Shown here piece by piece: positions 44,708 through 54,384 of a DNA stretch of 62,898 nucleotides. Each line of letters begins with the position of its first letter. Within the stretch, counting starts at the first letter, position 1. A model generated the notes under the pieces. It was not told where the DNA came from, made no database searches, and saw only the letters and a list, made by a program, of their open reading frames with translations. The DNA comes from an uncultured Polaribacter sp. (GTDB lineage Bacteria > Bacteroidota > Bacteroidia > Flavobacteriales > Flavobacteriaceae). A program made the position numbers and the translations under genes. The stretch lies in the NCBI GenBank assembly GCA_913047375.1, contig CAJWTV010000006.1:1-62898 (forward strand), given 5' to 3'.

Positions 44708-45988
44708 CTAGCCTTTTAGAATTCTTAATTCTTCAAATTTAGAAACCACTGCTGAATGAGAAACTGTTTTGCCTTCAAAAAAAACTGTAATTTCAACTTT
44801 CTCTTCCTCATTTGCACCCAATTGATTTAAGATATTATGCAAATGCATTTTCATATGACCGTGTTGAATTCCTTTGGTTGTTAAAGCGCGTAAGGCAGCA
44901 AAATTCTGGGCTAACCCAGCAGCAGCTGTAATCTCCATCAATCTTTTTGCTGATGGATTTTGGAGCATCTCTAGAGATAGTTTTGCTATCGGATGTAATC
45001 CAGTTAACCCTCCAACAGTTCCAAGAGCTAATGGGATATCAAGCCAAAATTTAAAAATTCCATTCTCAATTTCACAATAAGATAAACTTTTATAGCTTCC
45101 GTCTTTTGAAGCATATGCATGAGCGCCAGCTTCGATAGCTCTAAAATCATTGCCAGTTGCCAAAACAACAGCATCAATTCCATTCATTATTCCTTTGTTA
45201 TGGGTAACCGCTCTGTAAGGTTCTATCTGAGCAATTTTTACAGCTTGATGAAATTTTTCTGCAAATTTTTGCGGATTATCTCCACCTAACTCATCTATAG
45301 TACAACTAACTTCAGCTCTGACTATACACTCAGGTAAAAAGTTAGAGAGTATGCTCATTACAATTTCTATTTTCTCGTTTCTAAAAACTATTGCAATAGC
45401 CTCTAAACAAGAGTTAATAAAATTAGCACCCATAGAATCTTTCGTCTCAAAAGTAACGTGTAGTTGGTAATAATTAGCTAGTTTATCTGTTTTATCAATT
45501 AAACTTATATCTAAAATTCCGCCTCCACGTTTTTCCATATTTCTGGTAATAGTGGCTGTGGCTGCAAATAGTGCTTTTTTGTTTTTATTGAAGTAAGTCG
45601 TTAAATCTTCTTTTTCACCTTGAAACATAAAGTGAACTTGTCCAATTTTTGTTGTTCCTAAAACAGTTGTTTTAAAGCCTCCTCTTGTACTCCAGAATTT
45701 AGCAACTAAAGAAGCTGCAGCTACAACAGAACTTTCTTCAATTACCATAGGAACCAAGTATGTCTCATTATTAATTAAAAAATTTGGAGCAACACCGAAG
45801 GGCATATAAAAATTTGTAATGGTGTTTTCTATAAAGTCATCGTGAAGTTGTTGTAACTTTTTATCTGAATTCCAATATTGTTGAATAATCTTTTCAACTT
45901 CTGATTCTTTTTTAAAATAATTTTTTGCTAACCAATTAATTTTTTCTTGCTTAGTTAGTTTTGAAAATCCTGAAATAACTTTAGACAT
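44708..45988 (-). CDS. mvaA: Class II hydroxymethylglutaryl-CoA reductase
   Basis: 426 residues. Interconverts HMG-CoA and mevalonate, usually with NAD(H) in this class. Conserved blocks: ENTITNFYMPFGVAPNFLIN (about 54-73), VIEESSVVAAASLVAKFWS (about 82-100), DSMGANFINSCLEA (about 180-193), THNKGIMNGIDAVVLATGND (about 258-277) and the C-terminal RALTTKGIQHGHMKMH. Supplies mevalonate to the kinases nearby. It points away from the DPP IV gene across a 143-bp gap. Confidence 0.95.
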   Translation of the reverse strand: MSKVISGFSKLTKQEKINWLAKNYFKKESEVEKIIQQYWNSDKKLQQLHDDFIENTITNFYMPFGVAPNFLINNETYLVPMVIEESSVVAAASLVAKFWSTRGGFKTTVLGTTKIGQVHFMFQGEKEDLTTYFNKNKKALFAATATITRNMEKRGGGILDISLIDKTDKLANYYQLHVTFETKDSMGANFINSCLEAIAIVFRNEKIEIVMSILSNFLPECIVRAEVSCTIDELGGDNPQKFAEKFHQAVKIAQIEPYRAVTHNKGIMNGIDAVVLATGNDFRAIEAGAHAYASKDGSYKSLSYCEIENGIFKFWLDIPLALGTVGGLTGLHPIAKLSLEMLQNPSAKRLMEITAAAGLAQNFAALRALTTKGIQHGHMKMHLHNILNQLGANEEEKVEITVFFEGKTVSHSAVVSKFEELRILKG

Positions 45989-46013
45989 CTAGGTTCTTAT
46001 TTTGTTCTTCTTA

Positions 46014-46021
46014 CAAAGATA
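46014..46021 (-). promoter_or_regulatory. Predicted -7 element for mvaA
   Basis: Reverse-strand TATCTTTG fits TAnnTTTG and would give a leader of about 22 nt before the mvaA ATG at 45988. No clear -33 box. Confidence 0.4.
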
Positions 46022-46131
46022 ATTGAATCGTATAAAAGATTGTATTTAATTCAATATTTATAATTTTTTAGCCTGATTTTTGGTGATTTTTCCGTAAACT
46101 TGGCAAACATTTATTAAAAACTATAGTAGTT

Positions 46132-48345
46132 ATGCAAAAAATACTCTTGCTTGTAGTAATCCTTATTTCTATTGGATGCGATAATAACAATTCTATAACA
46201 GCTACTCATATATCAGGCTCTAAAGAGATCTCTCTAGAAGAAATTTGGGATGGTACATTTTCTGCTAAAAGGATGAATGCTTTGAACTCTATGAATGGTG
46301 ATTTTTATTCTTTATTAAATTATGATAAAAAATCAGACGCAACTACTATAGATAGATATAGTTATAAAACCTTAGAAAAAGTAGAAACGATAATAAATAG
46401 TAAGGATTTAAATGGATTAAAGAGTTTTTCTTCCTACAGTTTTAATAATGATGAGACAAAATTAATCTTAGGAACAAAATTTAATAAAATTTATAGACGC
46501 TCTTTTAAAGGTACTTTTTATGTATTTGACATAGCCTCTAGAGAACTAACTCTAATTGGCGAAAATATCCAAGAACCTGTATTTTCTCCAGATAACAAAA
46601 AAGTAGCCTTTGCAAAAAATAATAACTTATTTATTAAAAACTTAAACAAAAAGAGCGTTTTACAAATTACAAAAGATGGAAAGGAAAATAGTATAATTAA
46701 TGGAATAACCGATTGGGTGTATGAAGAAGAATTTGGTTTTGTAAGAGCATTTGAATGGAGTGCTGATAGTAAAAATTTAGCTTTTTTACGATTTAATGAA
46801 AGTAAAGTCCCTACTTTTTCTATGGATATCGTTGGAGAAAAAAACTACCCAAATCAACAAGTATTCAAATATCCAAAAGCAGGAGAGAATAATGCAAAGG
46901 TGTCTCTTCACTTGTATAATATTTTATCAAAGCGAATAAAGAAAATTAGCTTAGGAAATTATGAATATATACCAAGAATTAAATGGTCAAATGATGGGAA
47001 TTTTTTAGTTGCTACTACCCTAAATCGCCATCAAAATAATTTAAAACTATATAAAGTAAATGCATTAAAATCAGTTGCTAACTTGTTACTTAATGAGAAT
47101 GATAATGCATATATAGATATTACAGATAATCTGACTTTCCTAAATGATAATAGCTTTATTTGGACGAGTGAAAAAGATGGATTTAACCATATTTATCATT
47201 ATAATTTTTCAGGAGAATTAATAAATCAGATTACGAATGGTAATTGGGAAGTAACGAATTACTATGGTTTCAATAAAGAAAAGAAAAGAATTTATTATCA
47301 ATCTGTAGAGAATGGTTCTACTAACAGAGGTGTCTATTCAATTGAATTAGATGGTAATAATAAAAAAATATTAAGTAAAAAGGAAGGAACAAACACAGCT
47401 TCATTTAGCACTAACTTAAACTACTTTATAAATACATATTCATCTACAGAGATTCCACCAATTTATTCATTGTACACCGCAGAGGGAAAAATGTCTAAGG
47501 TTATTAAAGATAACACCGAATTAAAAGAAGATTTATCTAAATATAAAATGAGTCAAAAAGAGTTTTCTACAATTAAAATTAATGGAAATGACTTGAATAT
47601 GTGGATGATAAAACCAATAGATTTTGATAAAGATAAGAAATACCCATTACTAATGTTTCAATATTCTGGTCCAGGCTCTCAACAAGTAGCAAATCGCTGG
47701 AATGGAAGTAATGACTACTGGCACAATATGTTGGCTCAGAAAGGAATGATTATTATTTGTGTAGATGGTCGTGGAACTGGATTCAAAGGAAGTGATTTTA
47801 AAAAATCCACTTATTTAAATTTAGTAAAATACGAAACAGAAGATCAAATAGCAGCCGCAAAAAAATTAGCTGATAGGTCTTACATAGATGAGGCTAATAT
47901 TGGAATTTGGGGATGGTCTTTTGGAGGGCATATGAGTACAAATTCTTTATTAAAAGGTAGTGATATTTTTACAACTGCAATAGCTGTTGCACCTGTAACC
48001 TCTTGGCGATTTTATGATACCGTTTATACTGAAAGATTCTTAAGAACACCACAAGAAAACCCTGGTGGATATGATGAAAATTCTCCTGTAAATTATGCAG
48101 AAAAATTAAAGGGTAATTATTTATTGGTTCATGGTACAGGTGATGACAACGTTCATGTTCAAAATAGCTACAGGATGATAAATTCATTAATTGAGGCTAA
48201 TAAGCAATTTGATATGTTTATCGTTCCAGATAGAACACACGGAATTTATAAAGGAAAAAATACTCGACTAAATTTGTATACAAAAATGACGAATTTTGTA
48301 GAAGAGCATTTAATTAATAAATCTAATAATTCAATAAAAAAATAA
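46132..48345 (+). CDS. Dipeptidyl-peptidase IV-like S9 peptidase lipoprotein
   Basis: 737 residues. Lipid-anchored (LISIGC, Cys near residue 16). An eight-bladed beta-propeller (about 50-480) precedes the alpha/beta hydrolase domain with catalytic Ser596 in GWSFGG, Asp671/672 in GTGDDNVH and His703 in DRTHGI. The propeller has the DPP IV signature DWVYEEEFGF with the two Glu that bind the substrate amino terminus, and RAFEWSADS. Releases N-terminal X-Pro or X-Ala dipeptides, feeding the two POT transporters just downstream (3 bp and about 1.4 kb). Confidence 0.93.
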   Translation: MQKILLLVVILISIGCDNNNSITATHISGSKEISLEEIWDGTFSAKRMNALNSMNGDFYSLLNYDKKSDATTIDRYSYKTLEKVETIINSKDLNGLKSFSSYSFNNDETKLILGTKFNKIYRRSFKGTFYVFDIASRELTLIGENIQEPVFSPDNKKVAFAKNNNLFIKNLNKKSVLQITKDGKENSIINGITDWVYEEEFGFVRAFEWSADSKNLAFLRFNESKVPTFSMDIVGEKNYPNQQVFKYPKAGENNAKVSLHLYNILSKRIKKISLGNYEYIPRIKWSNDGNFLVATTLNRHQNNLKLYKVNALKSVANLLLNENDNAYIDITDNLTFLNDNSFIWTSEKDGFNHIYHYNFSGELINQITNGNWEVTNYYGFNKEKKRIYYQSVENGSTNRGVYSIELDGNNKKILSKKEGTNTASFSTNLNYFINTYSSTEIPPIYSLYTAEGKMSKVIKDNTELKEDLSKYKMSQKEFSTIKINGNDLNMWMIKPIDFDKDKKYPLLMFQYSGPGSQQVANRWNGSNDYWHNMLAQKGMIIICVDGRGTGFKGSDFKKSTYLNLVKYETEDQIAAAKKLADRSYIDEANIGIWGWSFGGHMSTNSLLKGSDIFTTAIAVAPVTSWRFYDTVYTERFLRTPQENPGGYDENSPVNYAEKLKGNYLLVHGTGDDNVHVQNSYRMINSLIEANKQFDMFIVPDRTHGIYKGKNTRLNLYTKMTNFVEEHLINKSNNSIKK

Positions 48346-48348
48346 AAT

Positions 48349-49722
48349 ATGAGCGACCTAGCAAAACAACCACACGAAAAAGAGTTATTTGGACACCCTA
48401 TAGGATTATATGTTTTATTTTTTGTTGAAATGTGGGAACGTTTTTCTTATTATGGAATGCGTGCCATATTAACATTATACCTAGCTGCTCCAATTATTTT
48501 AGGAGATCCTCAATCTGGATTTGGTTGGTCAAATGGAGAAACACTCTCTTTTTATGGAACCTATACCATGTTTGTTTATTTAACTTCAATACCTGGTGGC
48601 TGGATTGCTGATAAATTTATTGGCCAAAAAAAAGCCGTCATGTTAGGTGGAGTTCTACTTTGTATTGGTCATAGTATATTGGCAGTTAACACTCAATGGG
48701 CCTTTTTTACTGGACTTATATTTATCGTAATAGGTGTTGGTTTTTTAAAACCAAATATATCGACAATGGTTGGAGGATTATACAAAAAAGGAGATGATCG
48801 AAGGGATAAAGGTTTTTATGTATTTTATATAGGAATTAACTTAGGTGCTTTCTTAGGTGCTTTAATTGTTGGTGCTACTGCTGCTGAGTATGGGTGGCAT
48901 TATGGTTTTGGTCTAGCGGGAATAGGGATGGCTTTAGGGCAAATAGTTTATATTTATGGTTTGAAGTTTTTAGGTTCTGTTGGGGATTTTATTGGAAAAT
49001 CAGATTCACCAAATAAAGATTTATTAAAAAAACCTTTAAATAAAATTGAGAAAGATAGAATGTTAGTAATGTTTTTATCTTTTTTAATTATTATTGTTTT
49101 TTGGGGAGCTTTTGAACAAGCTGGTGGATTGATGAGTTTATATACAGAACAGAAAACAAATAGAATATTATCATTTTCTTTACCGTTTATTGGTAATGAA
49201 ATCCCAGCTGCAGTATTCCAATCAGTAAATGCGTTTTTTATTATAGTTTTAGGAACTAGTGTTGGTGGTTTTTGGCATAAATGGAAAAATAAAGGAAAAG
49301 AATCTTCTTCGTTATTTAAAATGGCAATTGGTGTAATAATCATGGCATTTGGATTTTTCTTTATGAGTAAAGCTGCCTCTGAAGTAATTATGAGTGGAAC
49401 CGAAGTTGCTGAAAAGTCTGCAATGATTTGGTTAATCTTAGCATATCTTTTCCATACAATTGGAGAGTTGTGTGCCTCACCAGTTGCATTATCTTTCATA
49501 ACAAAGTTAGCTCCAATTAAATATGCTTCATTTATGATGGGTTCTTATTTTGCCGCTACAGGTTTGGGTAACAAAGTCGCTGGATTTGTTGGTGGATTGT
49601 CAGAAAATGCTGGAGATTTTGAGGTATTTACAGGAATTGCTGTTACATGTACTATTTTTGGAATTTTAATAATAGCTATTTTAAAACCTTTGAAAAGGTT
49701 AACGCATGGAGCCGAAGATTAA
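48349..49722 (+). CDS. POT-family peptide/H+ symporter, first copy
   Basis: 457 residues, PTR2/POT family of the major facilitator superfamily, with about 12 helices. The proton-coupling motif EMWERFSYYGMRAILTLYL (about 28-46) is intact, and FYIGINLGAF near residue 161 and LCASPVALSFITKLAP near residue 377 are the other POT signatures. Imports di- and tripeptides across the inner membrane. Its start is 3 bp after the DPP IV gene, strongly implying an operon. Confidence 0.93.
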   Translation: MSDLAKQPHEKELFGHPIGLYVLFFVEMWERFSYYGMRAILTLYLAAPIILGDPQSGFGWSNGETLSFYGTYTMFVYLTSIPGGWIADKFIGQKKAVMLGGVLLCIGHSILAVNTQWAFFTGLIFIVIGVGFLKPNISTMVGGLYKKGDDRRDKGFYVFYIGINLGAFLGALIVGATAAEYGWHYGFGLAGIGMALGQIVYIYGLKFLGSVGDFIGKSDSPNKDLLKKPLNKIEKDRMLVMFLSFLIIIVFWGAFEQAGGLMSLYTEQKTNRILSFSLPFIGNEIPAAVFQSVNAFFIIVLGTSVGGFWHKWKNKGKESSSLFKMAIGVIIMAFGFFFMSKAASEVIMSGTEVAEKSAMIWLILAYLFHTIGELCASPVALSFITKLAPIKYASFMMGSYFAATGLGNKVAGFVGGLSENAGDFEVFTGIAVTCTIFGILIIAILKPLKRLTHGAED

Positions 49723-49810
49723 TAACTAATAGAAAATTATAAATTAATAAACTGAAGGAACCTACTAGATAATTTATTGAGGTCTTTTATTTTCGAATTA
49801 AAATTATATT

Positions 49811-51379
49811 ATGAATACTACTAAATACAGGTTTGAAGGTTCAGAAATGAATAGTAAATTATTGATGGGTCATCCATCTGGATTATTCGTTTTATTTTTT
49901 ACAGAAATGTGGGAACGTTTTTCGTATTATGGAATGCGTGCAATTTTAGTCCTTTTCCTTACATCTGCATTACTAGATGGTGGATGGGCTTGGTCTAGAG
50001 AAGATGCTCTAGGACTTTATGGAACTTACACAATGTTAGTCTATTTTTCTCCTATTTTAGGTGGTTGGTTAGCAGATAAATATTTTGGCTACAGAAACTC
50101 TGTAGTTTGGGGTGCATTAATAATGGCGCTTGGACATGCAGCTATGGCTTTTGATACACCTTGGAGTTTATATACGGGTATTGCGCTATTAGTAGCAGGT
50201 AACGGTTTATTTAAGCCAAATATGACTTCTATTATTAATGGAATGTATGTAAATGCACAAGACAAAAAAGATGGAGCTTTTACAATATATTATATGGGGG
50301 TTAATGCTGGTGCTTTTTTAGGGATCTTACTTTGTGGATACATTGGTGAAACTCAAGGTTGGCATTATGGATTTGGTCTTGCCGGAATTTTTATGTTTTT
50401 TGGAACTATCCAATTTTGGTTAGCGCAAGGAATATTTGGAAAAGTTGGTTTGTCAGCTGCTAAAACTGTTGAGTATGAAGACACTTTTGACACACCTGCA
50501 AACAATGAAGAAGAAAAAGTAAGTCCAAAGGTTCAACGAGATCGCTATATAGTTGTTGGAGTTTTAGCCTTTTTTACAATATTCTTTTGGGCTGCGTTTG
50601 AGCAAGCGGGTGGATCTATGACTATTTTTGCAAAAGACTATACAAATAGACTGTTGGAAGGTACTTCTGCGGATATTTTCAGGATAGCAAATACACTACT
50701 TACCATTGTTCCACTAATAATTATTACTTACGTTTTATTTAAGTTATTTCAAATAACATTTAAAAAATATGCTTTATCTAATATTTTTTTAGGGACTAGT
50801 TTTGTTATCATATGGGCTATCGTTATTTGGATGTTAAAAAATCAATTCTCTGAAGTAAAAACTGAAGTACCTGCATCATGGTTTTCTATTCTAAATTCTT
50901 TTTATATAATCACTTTTGCGCCCTTATTTTCTAAATTATGGGAAAGCAAATACAATCCCTCAGCACCTGTAAAATTTGGTCTTGGCCTTATTCTTTTAGG
51001 ATTAGGTTTTGGAGTTTTAGCTTATGGTTCTGCAAGTATTCCTCAAGGAGCTCAAACAGCATCTGTTAGTATGATCTTTTTAATTTTAGCATACTTATTA
51101 CATACATTAGGAGAACTTACATTATCTCCAGTAGGATTATCTTATGTAAGTAAATTAGTACCAGCTGCAAAAATTGGATTAATGTATGGGTTATGGTATA
51201 TAGCCATTGGTATGGGTAACAAGGTAGCAGGTTCTATGGGTGGAATGATTGATCAAATTACAACTGAATACAACATGAGTACTTTCTTTTTAATTTTTAC
51301 AATAGTTCCAATCATAGCTGGTTTAATTCTTATGGCAATATCTCCAATTATGAAAAAATTAATGCACGGTGTTAAATAA
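49811..51379 (+). CDS. POT-family peptide/H+ symporter, second copy
   Basis: 522 residues; close paralogue of the preceding transporter. It shares EMWERFSYYGMRAILVLFL (about 32-50), YYMGVNAGAF near residue 157 and LTLSPVGLSYVSKLVPA near residue 435 but has an extra 65 residues, mostly a cytoplasmic loop and an extra helix region around 200-330. The pair arose by tandem duplication and probably covers different peptide ranges. It is separated from the first copy by an 88-bp gap with no clear terminator. Confidence 0.93.
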   Translation: MNTTKYRFEGSEMNSKLLMGHPSGLFVLFFTEMWERFSYYGMRAILVLFLTSALLDGGWAWSREDALGLYGTYTMLVYFSPILGGWLADKYFGYRNSVVWGALIMALGHAAMAFDTPWSLYTGIALLVAGNGLFKPNMTSIINGMYVNAQDKKDGAFTIYYMGVNAGAFLGILLCGYIGETQGWHYGFGLAGIFMFFGTIQFWLAQGIFGKVGLSAAKTVEYEDTFDTPANNEEEKVSPKVQRDRYIVVGVLAFFTIFFWAAFEQAGGSMTIFAKDYTNRLLEGTSADIFRIANTLLTIVPLIIITYVLFKLFQITFKKYALSNIFLGTSFVIIWAIVIWMLKNQFSEVKTEVPASWFSILNSFYIITFAPLFSKLWESKYNPSAPVKFGLGLILLGLGFGVLAYGSASIPQGAQTASVSMIFLILAYLLHTLGELTLSPVGLSYVSKLVPAAKIGLMYGLWYIAIGMGNKVAGSMGGMIDQITTEYNMSTFFLIFTIVPIIAGLILMAISPIMKKLMHGVK

Positions 51380-51392
51380 TTTGTAAAAATTA

Positions 51393-51950
51393 ATGAAAAA
51401 AATAACATTATTTATTGTTTTTCTTACTTTAACGAGTCTTTCGCTAAGGGCTCAAAAGAGTATTAATTGGATTACATTGGAAGAAGCGATATTACTCCAA
51501 AAAAAGAATCCTAAAAAAATTATAATGGATATGTATACCGTTTGGTGTGGTCCGTGTAAATTATTGGATAAAAATACATTTAAGAATAAAGGTGTTATAA
51601 ATTACATAAATGAAAATTATTATGCTGTAAAGTTTAATGCAGAAGGAAATGATGTATTAACCTTTAAAGGAAAAACTTACCAAAATCCAAGTTATAACTC
51701 AAAAAAAGCAAAAAGGAAGTTAAGGAATTCTGGACACCAACTATCTAGATCTTTTGGAGTAAGAGCTTACCCTACTTTTGTGTTTTTAGATGAAAAAGCA
51801 AATCTAATTGCTCCTATTCCAGGCTACAAAACGCCAAAGCAGTTAGAAATATATTTAAAAGTTTTTAAAGGTGAGGATTACAAAAAAATAAGAAGTAAAG
51901 AAGATTTTACAAAATATGCTAATTCAATTGAATTAGAATTTGAAAAGTAA
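51393..51950 (+). CDS. Exported thioredoxin-fold protein with WCGPC site
   Basis: 185 residues. Signal peptide MKKITLFIVFLTLTSLSLRAQ (cleaved about residue 21). YTVWCGPCKLLDKNTFKN near residue 48 has the reducing active site, and RSFGVRAYPTFVFLDEKAN holds the cis-Pro. Periplasmic disulfide exchange, perhaps in the lifecycle of the exported peptidase; substrate unknown. It lies 13 bp after the second POT gene. Confidence 0.9.
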   Translation: MKKITLFIVFLTLTSLSLRAQKSINWITLEEAILLQKKNPKKIIMDMYTVWCGPCKLLDKNTFKNKGVINYINENYYAVKFNAEGNDVLTFKGKTYQNPSYNSKKAKRKLRNSGHQLSRSFGVRAYPTFVFLDEKANLIAPIPGYKTPKQLEIYLKVFKGEDYKKIRSKEDFTKYANSIELEFEK

Positions 51951-51988
51951 ATAGAATATCTACAATTTAAATCTGTTGACTATAAAAC

Positions 51989-53104
51989 TTAAGTAGATTT
52001 TAAATCCGAAACAATTTGTTTAGCGACCTTTGAAGAAGCACCTTTTCCTCCCAAAATATTTTCTAATTCGAAATACGAAGAGAATAATTTTTCTCTATAA
52101 ATTGGATCAAGAATTTTTATTAGTTCTTTTTTTAAATTATTTTTTGTGAAATCATTCTGTATTAATTCTTTTACAACTTCTTTATTCATAATTAAATTCA
52201 CCAGTGAAATAAATTTTAAAGTAATAATTCTTTTTGCGATTAGATAAGATATTGTACTACCTTTAAAACAGACTACTTGTGGTACCTTAAATAAAGCTGT
52301 TTCTAGAGTAGCAGTTCCAGATGCAACCAATGCTGCGTAGGAAAAAGTTAATAAATCATAAGTTTTATTATTAACAAAACCTACTTTTTTATTCCCAATA
52401 ATATTTTCATAATAACTAAAATCTTGACTCGGTGCACCTGCAACTACAAATTCGAAATCAGTGAAATTATCAGTCAAAGAAAGCATAATAGAAAGCATTT
52501 TTGTTATTTCTTGTTTTCTACTACCAGGCAATAATGCAATTATTGGCTTGTCACTTAAATTGTATATATTTCTAAAAGTAGTTTCATCCATCTGTTTTCT
52601 ATCAGCAATAGCATCAATTAAAGGATGTCCAACAAAATCAACATCATAATTATATTTTTGATAAAATTCTTTTTCAAAAGGAAGTATTACAAATAACCTA
52701 TCTATATCTCTTTTAATATCTTTTATACGATTAGACCTACTTGCCCAGACTTGAGGAGAAATATAATAATTTGTTTTGAAATTTTGTTGCCTAGCCCATT
52801 TTGCAATTCGAAGATTAAAACCTGAATTATCAATAAAAACAAGTGCATCAGGATTAAATTTTGAAATATCTTTTTTACACGACTTTATAAAACCCAATAT
52901 TTTTGAAAGATTAATAAGAACCTCAATAAAACCCATAAAAGCTCTTTCCTTATAATGGATAACAAGTTCACCTCCGACAGCTTGCATTAAATCCCCACCC
53001 CAAAAACGAATTTCAGCCTCATTATCCTCTTTGAGGATTGACTTCATTAAATTAGAACCATGTAAATCTCCAGAAGCTTCACCTGCTATAATATAATATT
53101 TCAT
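51989..53104 (-). CDS. lpxB: Lipid-A-disaccharide synthase LpxB
   Basis: 371 residues. Joins lipid X and UDP-diacylglucosamine in lipid A synthesis; inner-membrane peripheral glycosyltransferase. Signatures: IIAGEASGDLHGSNLMKSIL at residues 4-23, ISPQVWASRSNRIKDIKRDID near residue 120, FVGHPLIDA near residue 156, LLPGSRKQEI near residue 190. Its start is immediately after the small membrane gene; together with surE it forms a plausible operon. Confidence 0.96.
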   Translation of the reverse strand: MKYYIIAGEASGDLHGSNLMKSILKEDNEAEIRFWGGDLMQAVGGELVIHYKERAFMGFIEVLINLSKILGFIKSCKKDISKFNPDALVFIDNSGFNLRIAKWARQQNFKTNYYISPQVWASRSNRIKDIKRDIDRLFVILPFEKEFYQKYNYDVDFVGHPLIDAIADRKQMDETTFRNIYNLSDKPIIALLPGSRKQEITKMLSIMLSLTDNFTDFEFVVAGAPSQDFSYYENIIGNKKVGFVNNKTYDLLTFSYAALVASGTATLETALFKVPQVVCFKGSTISYLIAKRIITLKFISLVNLIMNKEVVKELIQNDFTKNNLKKELIKILDPIYREKLFSSYFELENILGGKGASSKVAKQIVSDLKST

Positions 53105-53392
53105 TTAAGTGAATTTAAATATTAATGTTATTAATGCAATTAAAATAGTAGCTAATAAAACTCCTTTAGCTCTATTGTCTTGTTTCTTTTTAATAAAAAT
53201 AAAAAAAACAAAAAGATTAGAAATTGCCGCTAGTGAAATTACTTTACCATATAAATGACCTTGTTTAATCATCTGTATAGTTTCGTTAAATTCTAAACTC
53301 GAGAAATATTCTAAATAAAAATAGATACCTGAAAAGGTTGCGAAAAAAGCTGTTGAAAAACCAATTAAAATATCTTTTTTTAAAGCTCCCAT
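53105..53392 (-). CDS. Small membrane protein between surE and lpxB
   Basis: 95 residues with three hydrophobic segments (about 8-28, 50-68 and 77-95). Its start overlaps the surE 3' end by 13 nt, and its stop is directly followed by the lpxB start, so all three are cotranslated. Similar small proteins occur at this position in flavobacteria. No function recognised. Confidence 0.75.
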   Translation of the reverse strand: MGALKKDILIGFSTAFFATFSGIYFYLEYFSSLEFNETIQMIKQGHLYGKVISLAAISNLFVFFIFIKKKQDNRAKGVLLATILIALITLIFKFT

Positions 53393-54150
53393 GAATTTAA
53401 TTTTTGAATCATGTGATGAGCTGTCATATCAAATTGAACAGGAACTACCGAAATAAATCCTTCTTCTAATGCATATATGTCAGTATCTTGACCATTATCT
53501 TTATTAACAAACTCTCCAGAGAGCCAATAATATTCTTTACCAAAAGGGCTTTTGCGTTTATCAAAATCTTCTTTCCAATACCCTTTAGCTTGTCTGCAAA
53601 TTTTGATTCCTTTAATATCGTCACTTTTTAAATTTGGAATATTAACATTTAAAACAACCCCTTCTGGAATGCCATTTAATAATGCACTTAATGTAATTCT
53701 CTTTACAAATTCTTCAGAAGATTTAAAATCTGCATGCCATTTGAAATCTAGTAAAGAAAATCCAATAGCTGGTATTCCTTCAATACCTGCTTCAACTGCA
53801 GCACTCATGGTCCCTGAGTAAATGACGTTAATAGATGAATTAGAACCATGATTGATTCCAGAGACACACAAGTCTGGCTTTCTATTTAAAATCTCATTAA
53901 CGGCCATCTTAACACAATCTGCAGGTGTGCCGGAACAAGTATATTCAAGTTGAGGCCCATCATCAATAGTAATAGGATTGCATCTTAAAACATTATCTAT
54001 AGTAATTGCATGCCCCATTCCACTTTGTGGACTATCGGGTGCAACAACAACAACGTCTCCAATTTTATTCATGATTTTAATCAAAGCTCTTATTCCAGGA
54101 GCTGTAATACCATCATCATTTGTAATTAAAATTAAAGGTTTTTCTTGCAT
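53380..54150 (-). CDS. surE: 5'/3'-nucleotidase SurE
   Basis: 256 residues. Divalent-metal nucleotidase acting on nucleoside 5'- and 3'-monophosphates. Metal site motif ILITNDDGITAPGIRAL (7-23), SGMGHAIT near residue 43, TCSGTPADCVKMAV near residue 69, SGINHGSNSSINVIYSGTMS near residue 96. Probably expressed with lpxB. Confidence 0.97.
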   Translation of the reverse strand: MQEKPLILITNDDGITAPGIRALIKIMNKIGDVVVVAPDSPQSGMGHAITIDNVLRCNPITIDDGPQLEYTCSGTPADCVKMAVNEILNRKPDLCVSGINHGSNSSINVIYSGTMSAAVEAGIEGIPAIGFSLLDFKWHADFKSSEEFVKRITLSALLNGIPEGVVLNVNIPNLKSDDIKGIKICRQAKGYWKEDFDKRKSPFGKEYYWLSGEFVNKDNGQDTDIYALEEGFISVVPVQFDMTAHHMIQKLNSWEL

Positions 54151-54384
54151 AACTTGGGATTTAATAGCACAAATGTAATTTAAAAAAAGTAAAAATCAAT
54201 TTAACATTTTATAAAGAAAATAACAACGTATTAATACGTAATTTTGTTATGAATCAGTTAATAGTCAAGAGCTTTCAATTAATTTTATGCCTTTAAAATC
54301 AATATAACTATAAAAATAAAAATACATTAAACTATCTCTTAGTTTAAAAATGATGTTAATAAAAAAAATACAAACAAAAAATTT

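Noticed and set aside
46095..46102. TAAACTTG as -7 element for the DPP IV gene
   Set aside because: One mismatch to TAnnTTTG and no -33 partner, so not listed as a feature although a promoter is expected in this gap.
48954..49499. 181-residue minus-strand ORF inside the first POT gene
   Set aside because: It lies wholly antisense to a well-supported transporter, has odd composition (many Ile, Lys, Pro) and no family motifs; it is a by-product of the sense codon pattern.
51958..51998. Inverted repeat atctac/gtagat between the thioredoxin and lpxB genes
   Set aside because: Stem only 6 bp with a long loop, its right arm lies in lpxB coding sequence, and there is no T tract.
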